Origin: JAFLUQ01 sp964537995
Lineage (GTDB): Bacteria > Bacillota > Clostridia > UMGS1883
DNA length: 18,083 bases
NCBI GenBank assembly: GCA_964537995.1
Contig: CAZICW010000031.1
Coordinates: 1-18,083 of the forward strand
Direction: 5' to 3'
The notes under the pieces are model-generated. The model did not search any database, had not been told where the DNA came from, and saw only the letters and a program-made list of their open reading frames with translations. Positions 7,332 to 14,288 of the stretch are shown here, one piece after another; position 1 is the stretch's first letter; the number at the start of each line of letters is the position of its first letter. The translations under genes and the position numbers were made by a program.

Positions 7332-8216
7332 CTATTGTCTTGATTTCGGGTCAAGCGCATCGCGCAGCCCGTCGCCGAAAAGATTGAACGCCAGCACCGC
7401 AAGAGTTATTGCCAAGCCGGGGAAAATCAGCATATGCGGGTAAACAAGCACCATGCTGCGCACTCTTCCGAGCATATCGCCCCATTCCGCCGTCGGCGGC
7501 TGAACTCCAAGTCCGAGGAAGCCGAGAGCGGCAGTGTCCAAAATCGCGCCGGAAATTCCCAGCGTAGCGCGAACAACAATCGACGATATTACGTTCGGCA
7601 AAATATGACTGAAAATTATTCTCGCGTCGGAGCTGCCGACAACTCGCGCCGCGGCGACATAATCGTTTTCCTTGACCGCAAGAATCGAGCTTCGCACAAT
7701 TCTCGCGTATTCGGGAATCGACACAACGCCTATGGCGATTATCGCCTTCCCGATGCCCTTTCCGAGCGCCGCCATCAACGTTATTGCCAGAAGAATTGAC
7801 GGAATTGACAGCATAATATCCATTATGCGCATGATAATCGTATCTGTTTTGCCTCCGAAATATCCCGACAGCGCGCCGAGTATCGTTCCTGCCGTAAGCG
7901 AAAGCGCTACCGCGGCAATGCCGACGAGCAAGGAAACTCTCGTTCCGACAATGATACGGCTGAAAATGTCCCTGCCGAGGTTGTCCGTGCCAAACCAATG
8001 CGCCGCCGAGGGAAGCTGCTTAGCCTCGGAAAGCACCTGCTCGTTTGGGTCGTATGGAGTTATATACGGGCCTATGATTGCGATTATCACCAAAAATATA
8101 ATCACACAAAGCCCGAAAATCGCGGTTTTGTTTTTCTTGAACGTATCCCACATCGCCCTTAAACGTGATTCGGGCTTTTCCACGGCGGGAGCGCCGTCCT
8201 TATTTTTCTTCGCCAT
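7332..8216 (-). CDS. dppC: Dipeptide ABC transporter permease DppC
   Basis: This 294-residue inner-membrane permease carries the N-terminal OppC-type domain (cytoplasmic tail, first helix about 32-52, then GPYITPYDPNEQ) and the BPD-type transmembrane domain with about five more helices. The EAA loop that contacts the ATPases is EYARIVRSSILAVKENDYVAAA followed by HILPNV. The strings WFGTDNLGRDIFSR and GFLGLGVQPPTAEWG are hallmarks of DppC/OppC and closest to DppC types. The ATG at 8216 follows AAGGAG at 9 nt. Only 3 nt separate it from the dppB stop codon, so the two permease genes are tightly linked. Confidence 0.95.
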   Translation of the reverse strand: MAKKNKDGAPAVEKPESRLRAMWDTFKKNKTAIFGLCVIIFLVIIAIIGPYITPYDPNEQVLSEAKQLPSAAHWFGTDNLGRDIFSRIIVGTRVSLLVGIAAVALSLTAGTILGALSGYFGGKTDTIIMRIMDIMLSIPSILLAITLMAALGKGIGKAIIAIGVVSIPEYARIVRSSILAVKENDYVAAARVVGSSDARIIFSHILPNVISSIVVRATLGISGAILDTAALGFLGLGVQPPTAEWGDMLGRVRSMVLVYPHMLIFPGLAITLAVLAFNLFGDGLRDALDPKSRQ

Positions 8217-8219
8217 TGT

Positions 8220-9236
8220 CTAATTCTCCTTTCTTCCGTACTTTATACGGGGGTCTAAGAAAGCGTAGATAATATCGACAATCAGATTCATAACAACAAA
8301 TATTGTTGCTATTATCATTACAACAGCCTGAATAACCGGAAAATCGGACTTCGTTATACATTCAACGGTATAGCTCCCTATGCCCGGCCACGCAAATACC
8401 GTTTCCGTCAGCACGGCTCCTCCGAGGAGCGACCCAAATTGCAGACCGATTACCGTAACTATGGGCATGAGCGCGTTTCTGAGAGCATGATGAGTTATGA
8501 CCCTTCTCTCTTTCAGTCCCTTGCTCCTTGCCGTACGTATATAATCCTGATTGAGCGTGTCCAGCATACTCGACCTTGTCATTCTCGAAATAATCGCAAG
8601 GGTATAGAGCGCAAGCGTACAGCCCGGCAAAATTATATGCCACAGCGCGTCCTTGAACGCCGCCATATCACCGGCTATCAGCGTATCGACGAGATAAAGT
8701 CCCGTCACCGTGTCGGGACGGAGCATAGGCGATATTCTGCCCGACGCCGGCAGCCAGCCCAATATCTTCACGAACAGGATAATAAACAGTATTCCCAGCC
8801 AAAATATCGGAACCGACACTCCGATAAGGGAAAGCACCATGCTCGCGTTGTCCACAATGCTGTTCTTCTTAACCGCCGCGACAACGCCTATGGCAATGCC
8901 CAAAACCGAAGCCAGTATAATTGCGAAAACGGCAATTTCAAGCGTTGCGGGAAATCTCGCGGCAATTTCGTCCAGCACGGAGTTTCCCGTATAGTAGCTC
9001 GTGCCGAAGTCGCCCCTGATCGCGCCCTTGATAAAGTTGAAATACTGAACAAGAACGGGATCGTTAAGACCGTTTGCCTCCCTCCACTCGTTCATCGACT
9101 GCTCCGTCGCGTGCTGACCGAGCACAACAGGCGCGGGGTCGGGCGCGCAGACTCTCAGGAGAAAGAAAACAATCACCGACACACCCAAGAGCACCGGAAT
9201 AAGCATCAGGAGTCTTTTGACGATGTATTTAAGCAT
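8220..9236 (-). CDS. dppB: Dipeptide ABC transporter permease DppB
   Basis: This 338-residue permease pairs with DppC to form the membrane channel. An N-terminal helix (about 7-29) is followed by the DppB/OppB motif GLNDPVLVQYFNF and GDFGTSYYTG, then the BPD-type domain with about five helices. The insert GWLPASGRI ... TGLYLVDTLIAGD matches DppB rather than the shorter OppB type. The EAA loop is DYIRTARSKGL followed by HALRNALMPIVTVIG. The ATG at 9236 is preferred: AGGA lies 8 nt upstream, whereas the in-frame TTG at 9242 is only 2 nt from it. It follows dppA after 155 nt that contain strong hairpins. Confidence 0.95.
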   Translation of the reverse strand: MLKYIVKRLLMLIPVLLGVSVIVFFLLRVCAPDPAPVVLGQHATEQSMNEWREANGLNDPVLVQYFNFIKGAIRGDFGTSYYTGNSVLDEIAARFPATLEIAVFAIILASVLGIAIGVVAAVKKNSIVDNASMVLSLIGVSVPIFWLGILFIILFVKILGWLPASGRISPMLRPDTVTGLYLVDTLIAGDMAAFKDALWHIILPGCTLALYTLAIISRMTRSSMLDTLNQDYIRTARSKGLKERRVITHHALRNALMPIVTVIGLQFGSLLGGAVLTETVFAWPGIGSYTVECITKSDFPVIQAVVMIIATIFVVMNLIVDIIYAFLDPRIKYGRKEN

Positions 9237-9281
9237 TTTCAAAATCCTTTCCTGTAATTTGTTTAAGGCGCACAGACGCCC

Positions 9282-9323
9282 ATTCTTTATTCAGCCTTCC
9301 CGCGGGAAGGCTGAATAAAGAAT
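9282..9323. repeat. Perfect 42-bp palindrome between dppA and dppB
   Basis: The sequence is its own reverse complement over 42 bp, centred at 9302/9303 on CCCGCGGG, with arms ATTCTTTATTCAGCCTTCC and its complement. As RNA it would form a stem of about 19 bp with a minimal loop. No U-tract follows on the minus strand, so it is more likely an mRNA-stabilising or processing element, or a dispersed intergenic repeat, than a full terminator. Its place after the binding-protein gene suits higher dppA than dppBCDF expression. Confidence 0.85.
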
Positions 9324-9324
9324 A

Positions 9325-9370
9325 ACGACAACTCACAAGGGGGCGACACCCGCCCCCTCGCATTTGTCGT
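9325..9370. repeat. Second hairpin between dppA and dppB
   Basis: The outer arms ACGACAA (9325-9331) and TTGTCGT (9364-9370) enclose an inner stem GGGGGCG (9339-9345) and CGCCCCC (9351-9357) with a 5-nt loop. It lies immediately next to the 42-bp palindrome and 22 nt after the dppA stop codon. The two-stem architecture looks like a mobile intergenic repeat or a composite attenuator; function is inferred. Confidence 0.75.
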
Positions 9371-9391
9371 GTTTATTTCCGTTTATTTACC

Positions 9392-10975
9392 TTATGCATC
9401 CTTGGTTACTTTGTAGAGCTTAACCGTAGCCGTGCAATGATATTCGAAATCATGCACGCTGCTGAGGCAAGCCGTAAGGTTCTGCTGGTGGGAAATGGGC
9501 AGCCAGATTGCTCTGTCGGCAACGAACTGTTCCATTTCGGTATACATCTGGTTTCTGGATTCGCCCGCAGGCTCCTCTACGGCCCTTTCTATCATCTGAA
9601 CATAAAGCTCATACGCAGCCTGATCCTGAACATCGGTCGCAAGGTTGAATCTCGCAACATTCATGCCGGCGTTTGTGTCGCTCAAGAGGTTCATGAAGTT
9701 GTCGGGGTCGCCGTTGTCGCCGTTCCAGCCGTAGAAGCAGATGTCGTAGTCGCCGGCAATGGCTCTTTCCTTATAGGTTGTCCAGTCGTAGGAATCTATG
9801 GTCATTTCCACGCCGACAGCCTGAAGATAGCCCTGAATGGCCTCGGCAAGGGTCTGACCCGTAGCCGTGTTGTAGGGTCTGGGATTGGTATAGGTTATTG
9901 CGTGTACGCTCGTGATTCCCTTGTCCGCAAGAGTCTTCGCGGCAGCTTCGGGGTCGTACTCAACCTGAGTTACACTGTCGCTGTAGCCGGGTACGAAGGT
10001 AGGCAGAATCGTTGTGGCCTTTTCGGCATAGCCGTTGTAAAGCGCATCGACAAGAGCGCCGGTATCAACCGCCTGCGAAAGGGCTATTCTTGTGTCGGTG
10101 TCAAGTCTCTCGACATTGTACGCCACATAGTTTATGTTCATGCCGGGGGTCTTGTTTACGGTTACGTTGGAGTCGCTTTCAAGGATTTCAACCTGGTTGG
10201 TGTCAAGACCGTCAATCATGTCAACCGTGCCGGACTGAAGCTCAAGGATTCTTGTTGAAGCTTCCTCGATTACACGAATGACAACGTTTTTGGTTTTTGC
10301 CTTTCCTTCCTCATTCCAATAGTCATCGTTGGCAACAAGCTTGATGTCCTGATCCTTTGTCCAGGAAACAAACTTATAAGGACCTGTTCCGACGGGATTG
10401 TTCATAAGGTCGCCGCCCTCGGCCGCCGTGGGGCTTACCATGGGAGCGCCGAACACCATCGCAAGATTTGCGAGGAAGGGTGTGGAGGGCTGGGTAAGCA
10501 CGATTTTAATCGTGTAGTCGTCAATAACCTCACAGTGATCGACATAGCCCCATACGAAGTCGGCGTATGTCATATCCTCGGTCTTGTTGATTGTGTTTCT
10601 TTCAACATTGTACTTTACCGCCTCAGCGTTAAAGTCGGTGCCGTCGTGGAACTTGACATTCTCTTCGAGATAGAAGGTGTACTCAAGACCGTCCTCGGAA
10701 ATATCCCAGTCCTTTGCAAGGCAGGGAAGAACGTCCGTGGAATCGTCCGCATATGTGAGAAGTCCCTCGTAAATCTGGTTTGTCACCTTTGCCGACTCGC
10801 CGTCGTCAACAATGTGGGGGTCAAGACCTCTGACATCAGCTCCCTGAGCATATACCAAAGTGTCCGCATAACCGCCCTCCGTTTTGGCGCTTTCATCGGT
10901 TTTGCTGCCTCCGCAGCCGCCAAGCAGCGCCGCTGCCGTTGCCAAAGCAAGCGCGCAGCTAAACAATTTTTTCAT
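9392..10975 (-). CDS. dppA: Dipeptide ABC transporter substrate-binding lipoprotein DppA
   Basis: This is a 527-residue family 5 solute-binding protein. Residues 1-20 are a lipoprotein signal with lipobox LGGC (Cys21 lipidated), anchoring the protein to the outer face of the membrane. It then shows the family layout: VYAQGADVRGLDPH near the mature N terminus, IYEGLLTY, GLEYTFYLEENVKFHDG, VGTGPYKF, and the C-terminal DICFYGWNGDNGDPDNF, close to the DppA-type GWATDNGDPDNF. It captures peptides and delivers them to DppBC. Length is typical (about 500-540). The ATG at 10975 follows AGGAAG at 8 nt. It is the first gene of the unit, with its own promoter; hairpins downstream may set its excess over the permease genes. 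A heme, glutathione or oligopeptide preference cannot be excluded. Confidence 0.95.
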   Translation of the reverse strand: MKKLFSCALALATAAALLGGCGGSKTDESAKTEGGYADTLVYAQGADVRGLDPHIVDDGESAKVTNQIYEGLLTYADDSTDVLPCLAKDWDISEDGLEYTFYLEENVKFHDGTDFNAEAVKYNVERNTINKTEDMTYADFVWGYVDHCEVIDDYTIKIVLTQPSTPFLANLAMVFGAPMVSPTAAEGGDLMNNPVGTGPYKFVSWTKDQDIKLVANDDYWNEEGKAKTKNVVIRVIEEASTRILELQSGTVDMIDGLDTNQVEILESDSNVTVNKTPGMNINYVAYNVERLDTDTRIALSQAVDTGALVDALYNGYAEKATTILPTFVPGYSDSVTQVEYDPEAAAKTLADKGITSVHAITYTNPRPYNTATGQTLAEAIQGYLQAVGVEMTIDSYDWTTYKERAIAGDYDICFYGWNGDNGDPDNFMNLLSDTNAGMNVARFNLATDVQDQAAYELYVQMIERAVEEPAGESRNQMYTEMEQFVADRAIWLPISHQQNLTACLSSVHDFEYHCTATVKLYKVTKDA

Positions 10976-11056
10976 GATACTCGCTTCCTTTCCGGCTGAA
11001 GGATATATCCGCCCTTCACCGTTATTTTTTGCCGCAAAACATTCTGCGTCATATGT

Positions 11057-11085
11057 ATTATAACACAGTTCAACTTGATATGCAA
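11057..11085 (-). promoter_or_regulatory. Promoter of the dpp-peptidase unit
   Basis: On the minus strand a perfect extended -10 (TGTTATAAT; hexamer at 11057-11062) is preceded after 17 nt by TTGCAT (11080-11085), a 3-of-6 match to the -35. The start would be near 11050, giving a 75-nt leader that contains a small TGAAGG/CCTTCA stem. The weak -35 with extended -10 suggests possible activator or repressor control. No clear CodY-like box was recognised. Confidence 0.75.
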
Positions 11086-11136
11086 CAGTTTTTTAATCCA
11101 ATATTGACAAAAAAGTATCATATAACGCAATAAAAT

Positions 11137-11205
11137 TTAACAAAAATCAAAGTGTGCCGTCGGTAAATCGTTCATATTTTGTCGATTTATCTGCATTTCG
11201 CTCAT
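11137..11205 (-). CDS. Possible 22-residue peptide downstream of nrdG
   Basis: An ATG at 11205, 2 nt after the nrdG stop codon, opens a frame of 22 codons (MSEMQINRQNMNDLPTAHF, then DFC) ending in TAA at 11137. Only a weak GTGGGAA lies upstream, so translation would depend on coupling to nrdG. No family is recognised and chance is a real possibility. The two strands were read through to dppA and no other gene fits here. Confidence 0.25.
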   Translation of the reverse strand: MSEMQINRQNMNDLPTAHFDFC

Positions 11206-11207
11206 GA

Positions 11208-11729
11208 TTATTCCCACAAAACCGTATGTCCCTGTTTGCGGGTTTCGTTCAGGTCTATAATTCTCTGGTTTGACGAACCCCGAAATTTGAGGGAAATATT
11301 CCTCAGCTCCTCCACATACCGTCCGTCCACCAATACATCCGTAAGCGACAGCAGCTCCTCCGTAACCTCGCAGTTCGGATAAGCGCCGCTTTTGGTAAGC
11401 TCGTCCTCGTAACGGAAGCCCGAAAACGCCCATATTGTTTTTTCGGGATAAAGCCGCTTAACCTTTTTGACGAACGGCAGCAGCGCCCGCTGATTTTCCG
11501 GTTCAAACGGCTCGCCGCCGAGAAGCGTGAGCCCGCCGATATACGCGGGCTTCAGCAGCGACAAAATTTCTTCCTCGGTTTCTTCCGTAAAGGGCTTCCC
11601 GAAATTGAAATCCCATGTTTCCGGCTGGAAGCATTTTTCGCAGTGGTTTGTGCAGCCCGATACGAACAGCGTCACTCTCACTCCCACGCCGTTCGCTATG
11701 TCGCAGTTTTTTATTTTGCCGTAGTGCAT
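11208..11729 (-). CDS. nrdG: Anaerobic ribonucleotide reductase-activating protein NrdG
   Basis: This 173-residue radical-SAM activase uses a [4Fe-4S] cluster and S-adenosylmethionine to install the glycyl radical on NrdD. The cluster motif is CTNHCEKC (C26, C30, C33, the CX3CX2C pattern), followed by FQPETWDF, typical of NrdG. The SAM-binding GGEPFEPEN lies at about 67-75, and a later DVLVDGRY is also conserved in the family. The ATG at 11729 follows GAGGAG. A longer frame open to 11957 runs through the nrdD end and the intergenic hairpin and is not used. Length is normal (about 155-175). It follows nrdD after 92 nt and is transcribed with it. Cytoplasmic, strictly anaerobic function. Confidence 0.95.
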   Translation of the reverse strand: MHYGKIKNCDIANGVGVRVTLFVSGCTNHCEKCFQPETWDFNFGKPFTEETEEEILSLLKPAYIGGLTLLGGEPFEPENQRALLPFVKKVKRLYPEKTIWAFSGFRYEDELTKSGAYPNCEVTEELLSLTDVLVDGRYVEELRNISLKFRGSSNQRIIDLNETRKQGHTVLWE

Positions 11730-11753
11730 CGCCGTCTCCTCTTCCACTTTTTT

Positions 11754-11798
11754 GCGCTTAAATTGCACAGAGGCAAAGCCGCTGTGCAATTTAAGCGC
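11754..11798. repeat. 17-bp perfect stem between nrdD and nrdG
   Basis: Positions 11754-11770 pair perfectly with 11782-11798, and the 11-nt loop can add a GGC/GCC pair. On the minus strand both flanks are A-rich, so it does not look like a terminator for nrdD. On the plus strand a T-rich tract (ATTTTTTATTTT) follows, so it could stop antisense transcription. It may also protect the nrdD message from decay. Confidence 0.8.
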
Positions 11799-11821
11799 CG
11801 ATTTTTTATTTTCAATTTTGT

Positions 11822-14005
11822 TTACAGATGAAGAACTCTTTCCTTTATTTCCTGCGTCCGTCCCTGATTCCAGTATTGAGTTCCTATGTATCCGCAGGTA
11901 CGCCTTGCCACGTTCATTCTGGTCTGATCCGTATTTCCGCAGTTCGGGCATTTCCATATGAGCTTGCCTTCCTCCTCGGCAATCTGAATTTCTCCGTCAT
12001 AGCCGCAGTCATGGCAATAATCGGACTTGGTGTTCAGCTCGGCGTACATTATGTTATCGTAAATAAACTTCATAACCTCAAGAACCGCTTCGATATTGTT
12101 CTGCATATTCGGAACCTCGATATAGCTTATGGCTCCGCCGGGAGAAAGCTTCTGGAACCGCGACTCCAGCGCCAGCTTGTCGAACGCGTCAATAGGCTCG
12201 GTTACATGAACATGATAGCTGTTCGTTATATAGTTTTTGTCGGTCACGCCTTCAATTATGCCGAATCTGCGCTGAAGGCACTTCGCGAATTTATATGTTG
12301 TTGATTCGAGCGGCGTTCCGTAGAGAGAATAATCGATATTTTCTTCCGCTTTCCACTTCGCGCAGGCGTCGTTGAGCCGCTGCATAACTCTCAGGCCGAA
12401 TTCCTCGCCCTCAGGCTCGGTCAGCTTTTTGCCCGTGACCTCATACACGCACTCCCAAAGTCCGGCGTACCCGAGGGAAATTGTGGAATAGCCGCCGTAC
12501 AGCAGCTTCGTTATCGGTTCGCCCTTTTTAAGACGGGCAAGCGCGCCGTACTGCCAGAGAATGGGCGCCGCGTCCGACAGAGTGCCGACAAGGCGTTCGT
12601 GACGGCAGCGGAGCGCACGGTGGCAAAGGTCAAGCCGCTCGTCGAGAACCTCCCAGAATTTTTCCTCGTCCTTGCCGTCCTTGCAGGCTGTGCAGGCGGC
12701 ATCGACAAGGTTTATCGTAACCACGCCCTGATTAAAGCGCCCGTAGTACTTCGGCTTTCCGTTCTCATCGACATACGGCGTAAGGAAGCTGCGGCAGCCC
12801 ATGCAGGTATAGCAGTTGCCGTTGCCGTTTTTGTCAACCTTCAGCTCCAGCATAACCTTTTCGGAAATATAATCCGGAACCATGCGCTTGGCCGTACACT
12901 TTGCCGCAAGCTGCGTCAGGTACCAGTACGGCGCGTCCTCGGTTATATTGTCCTCCTCCAGAACATACACAAGCTTCGGGAACGCGGGCGTAACAAAAAC
13001 TCCCGCCTCGTTTTTAACGCCTGTATAGCGCTGCTTGAGAACCTCCTCGATTATCATCGCAAGATCCCTTTTAAGCTGGGGATCCTTCGCTTCGTTAAGA
13101 TACATGAACACCGTGACGAACGGAGCCTGTCCGTTTGTCGTCATAAGCGTAACAACCTGATACTGAATTGTCTGAACGCCGCGGTTGATTTCTTCTCTCA
13201 GTCTTTCTTCGACAATCCGAGAAAATTTTTCCTCGGAAACTTCCGTGCCGAGAGCCTCAAATTCCTTGCGCAGACCCGCGGCAATCTTATCGCGCGAAAT
13301 CTGCACAAACGGAGCGAGATGCGTCAGAGAAATAGACTGTCCGCCGTACTGGTTGGACGCGACCTGAGCAATAATCTGCGTCGCGATGTTGCAGGCCGTG
13401 GAAAAGCTGTGGGGCTTTTCTATCATCGTGCCGGATATAACGGTGCCGTTTTGAAGCATATCCTCAAGATTGACGAGGTCGCAATTGTGCATATGCTGTG
13501 CGAAATAGTCCGCGTCATGGAAATGGATAATTCCCTGCTTGTGCGCCTCGATAATTTCCTGCGGCAAAAGTATGCGTTCGGTTATGTCCTTGCTGACCTC
13601 TCCCGCCATATAATCCCTCTGAACGCTGTTTACACTCGGATTCTTGTTGGAATTTTCCTGTTTTATTTCCTCGTTGTTACATTCGATAAGCGTGAGAATA
13701 CGGTCGTCGGTGGTGTTCGACTTTCTGACAAGGCTTCTTGTGTAGCGATAGGTAATGTAACGCTTCGCGACCTCATACGCGCCGTGCGCCATAATCTGCT
13801 TTTCGACAAGATCCTGTATTTCCTCAACCGAAAGCGCGCGTCCCATTTTTTCGCAGGATTTCTGTACGGAATCGGCAATGCGCTGAATCTGCTTTGCCGT
13901 CATTTTTTCGTCGTCCTCGACAACATTGTTTGCCTTTGTAACCGCGGCGATAATTTTATTTATGTCAAAGTCCGCTTCCGCCTGATTTCTTTTAATAATT
14001 TTCAT
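11822..14005 (-). CDS. nrdD: Anaerobic (class III) ribonucleoside-triphosphate reductase NrdD
   Basis: This 727-residue glycyl-radical enzyme reduces ribonucleoside triphosphates to deoxy forms under anaerobic conditions, with formate as reductant in characterised relatives. Residues about 3-90 form an ATP-cone, the allosteric domain that senses ATP/dATP (IIKRNQAEADFDINKI onward). The core includes the conserved NGNCYTCMGCRSFL with the thiyl-radical cysteine. Near the end a zinc ribbon is made by C664, C667, C686 and C689, followed by RRTCGYIG with the glycyl-radical residue at about G705. The ATG at 14005 is chosen over the in-frame ATG at 14017, because the latter directly abuts the ribosome site (AAAGG). 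It is activated by NrdG, encoded 92 nt downstream. NrdR-like boxes in the promoter suggest dNTP-responsive repression. Confidence 0.97.
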   Translation of the reverse strand: MKIIKRNQAEADFDINKIIAAVTKANNVVEDDEKMTAKQIQRIADSVQKSCEKMGRALSVEEIQDLVEKQIMAHGAYEVAKRYITYRYTRSLVRKSNTTDDRILTLIECNNEEIKQENSNKNPSVNSVQRDYMAGEVSKDITERILLPQEIIEAHKQGIIHFHDADYFAQHMHNCDLVNLEDMLQNGTVISGTMIEKPHSFSTACNIATQIIAQVASNQYGGQSISLTHLAPFVQISRDKIAAGLRKEFEALGTEVSEEKFSRIVEERLREEINRGVQTIQYQVVTLMTTNGQAPFVTVFMYLNEAKDPQLKRDLAMIIEEVLKQRYTGVKNEAGVFVTPAFPKLVYVLEEDNITEDAPYWYLTQLAAKCTAKRMVPDYISEKVMLELKVDKNGNGNCYTCMGCRSFLTPYVDENGKPKYYGRFNQGVVTINLVDAACTACKDGKDEEKFWEVLDERLDLCHRALRCRHERLVGTLSDAAPILWQYGALARLKKGEPITKLLYGGYSTISLGYAGLWECVYEVTGKKLTEPEGEEFGLRVMQRLNDACAKWKAEENIDYSLYGTPLESTTYKFAKCLQRRFGIIEGVTDKNYITNSYHVHVTEPIDAFDKLALESRFQKLSPGGAISYIEVPNMQNNIEAVLEVMKFIYDNIMYAELNTKSDYCHDCGYDGEIQIAEEEGKLIWKCPNCGNTDQTRMNVARRTCGYIGTQYWNQGRTQEIKERVLHL

Positions 14006-14058
14006 CTTATATATCATCCTTTCCGGTTTAATCCCTCAATCATCAGCGTACATTCCAT

Positions 14059-14087
14059 ATTATACACCACATATTGTTATTTGTCAA
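14059..14087 (-). promoter_or_regulatory. Consensus promoter of nrdDG
   Basis: On the minus strand TTGACA (14082-14087) and TATAAT (14059-14064) are both perfect, with 17 nt between. Transcription would start near 14052, leaving a leader of about 47 nt. The spacer coincides with an NrdR-like box. Confidence 0.93.
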
Positions 14088-14111
14088 TAGAAAAAACACA
14101 AGATATGCTAT
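14064..14111 (-). promoter_or_regulatory. Pair of NrdR-box-like operators, 32 bp apart
   Basis: Two 16-bp sequences, 14064-14079 (plus strand ACACCACATATTGTTA) and 14096-14111 (ACACAAGATATGCTAT), each match the NrdR box acaCwAtATaTwGtgt at about 12 of 16 positions. Their starts are 32 bp apart, about three helical turns, the arrangement expected for cooperative NrdR binding. The first fills the -35/-10 spacer; the second sits just upstream of -35. The consensus is recalled and scored by eye. Confidence 0.7.
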
Positions 14112-14126
14112 TTTTTTTGTTAGCTT

Positions 14127-14153
14127 AAAAAGCCCGCAGTTATCGGCTTTTTT
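14127..14153. terminator. Probable bidirectional terminator
   Basis: AAAAAGCC (14127-14134) pairs with GGCTTTTT (14145-14152), an A-tract/U-tract stem followed by T residues on the plus strand and by TTTTTAAGC on the minus strand. It lies between the nrdDG promoter and the end of the beta-helix protein gene and would insulate nrdDG from upstream leftward transcription. Confidence 0.65.
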
Positions 14154-14234
14154 GAGCCTCGCGACGAAAACGGGTATATTTATTATGCAAAAAATGTTTT
14201 TTCCGTTTCAAATATTTGCGGAATTTTCCCATGC

Positions 14235-14272
14235 AAAACGCATAGGAAAATCGAAACGATCCCCCTATGCGT
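14235..14272 (-). terminator. Probable terminator of the beta-helix protein gene
   Basis: On the minus strand ACGCATAGG (complement of 14264-14272) pairs with CCTATGCGT (complement of 14238-14246) over 9 bp, followed by TTTTGC. An inner GATCG/CGATT pairing can extend it. It begins 16 nt after the stop codon. The U-tract is short; the second hairpin at 14127-14153 may act as backup. Confidence 0.65.
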
Positions 14273-14288
14273 CATTTATTTGCTTTGT

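Noticed and set aside
8439..10258. Long plus-strand frames opposite dppB and dppA (8439-9257 and 9437-10258)
   Set aside because: Both are antisense to well-conserved transporter genes and show no domain pattern.
5273..10975. Nickel-importer (nik) identity for the ABC system
   Set aside because: The binding protein carries the DppA-type GDNGDPDNF region, the permeases match DppB/DppC motifs, and two peptidase genes follow, so a peptide role is more likely.
10976..11056. T-box or riboswitch in the dppA leader
   Set aside because: The leader is only about 75 nt with one short stem and no T-box or known aptamer motif.
11754..11798. The nrdD-nrdG hairpin as an intrinsic terminator of nrdD
   Set aside because: On the coding strand it is followed by A residues, not a U-tract, and nrdG needs read-through.
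11730..11957. Longer N terminus for nrdG
   Set aside because: The extension runs through the end of nrdD and the intergenic hairpin; GAGGAG and the usual NrdG length support 11729.
12599..14128. Open frame of 509 codons on the plus strand, opposite nrdD
   Set aside because: It lies antisense to a clearly conserved reductase, lacks a ribosome site and family motifs, and results from the codon bias of the true gene.
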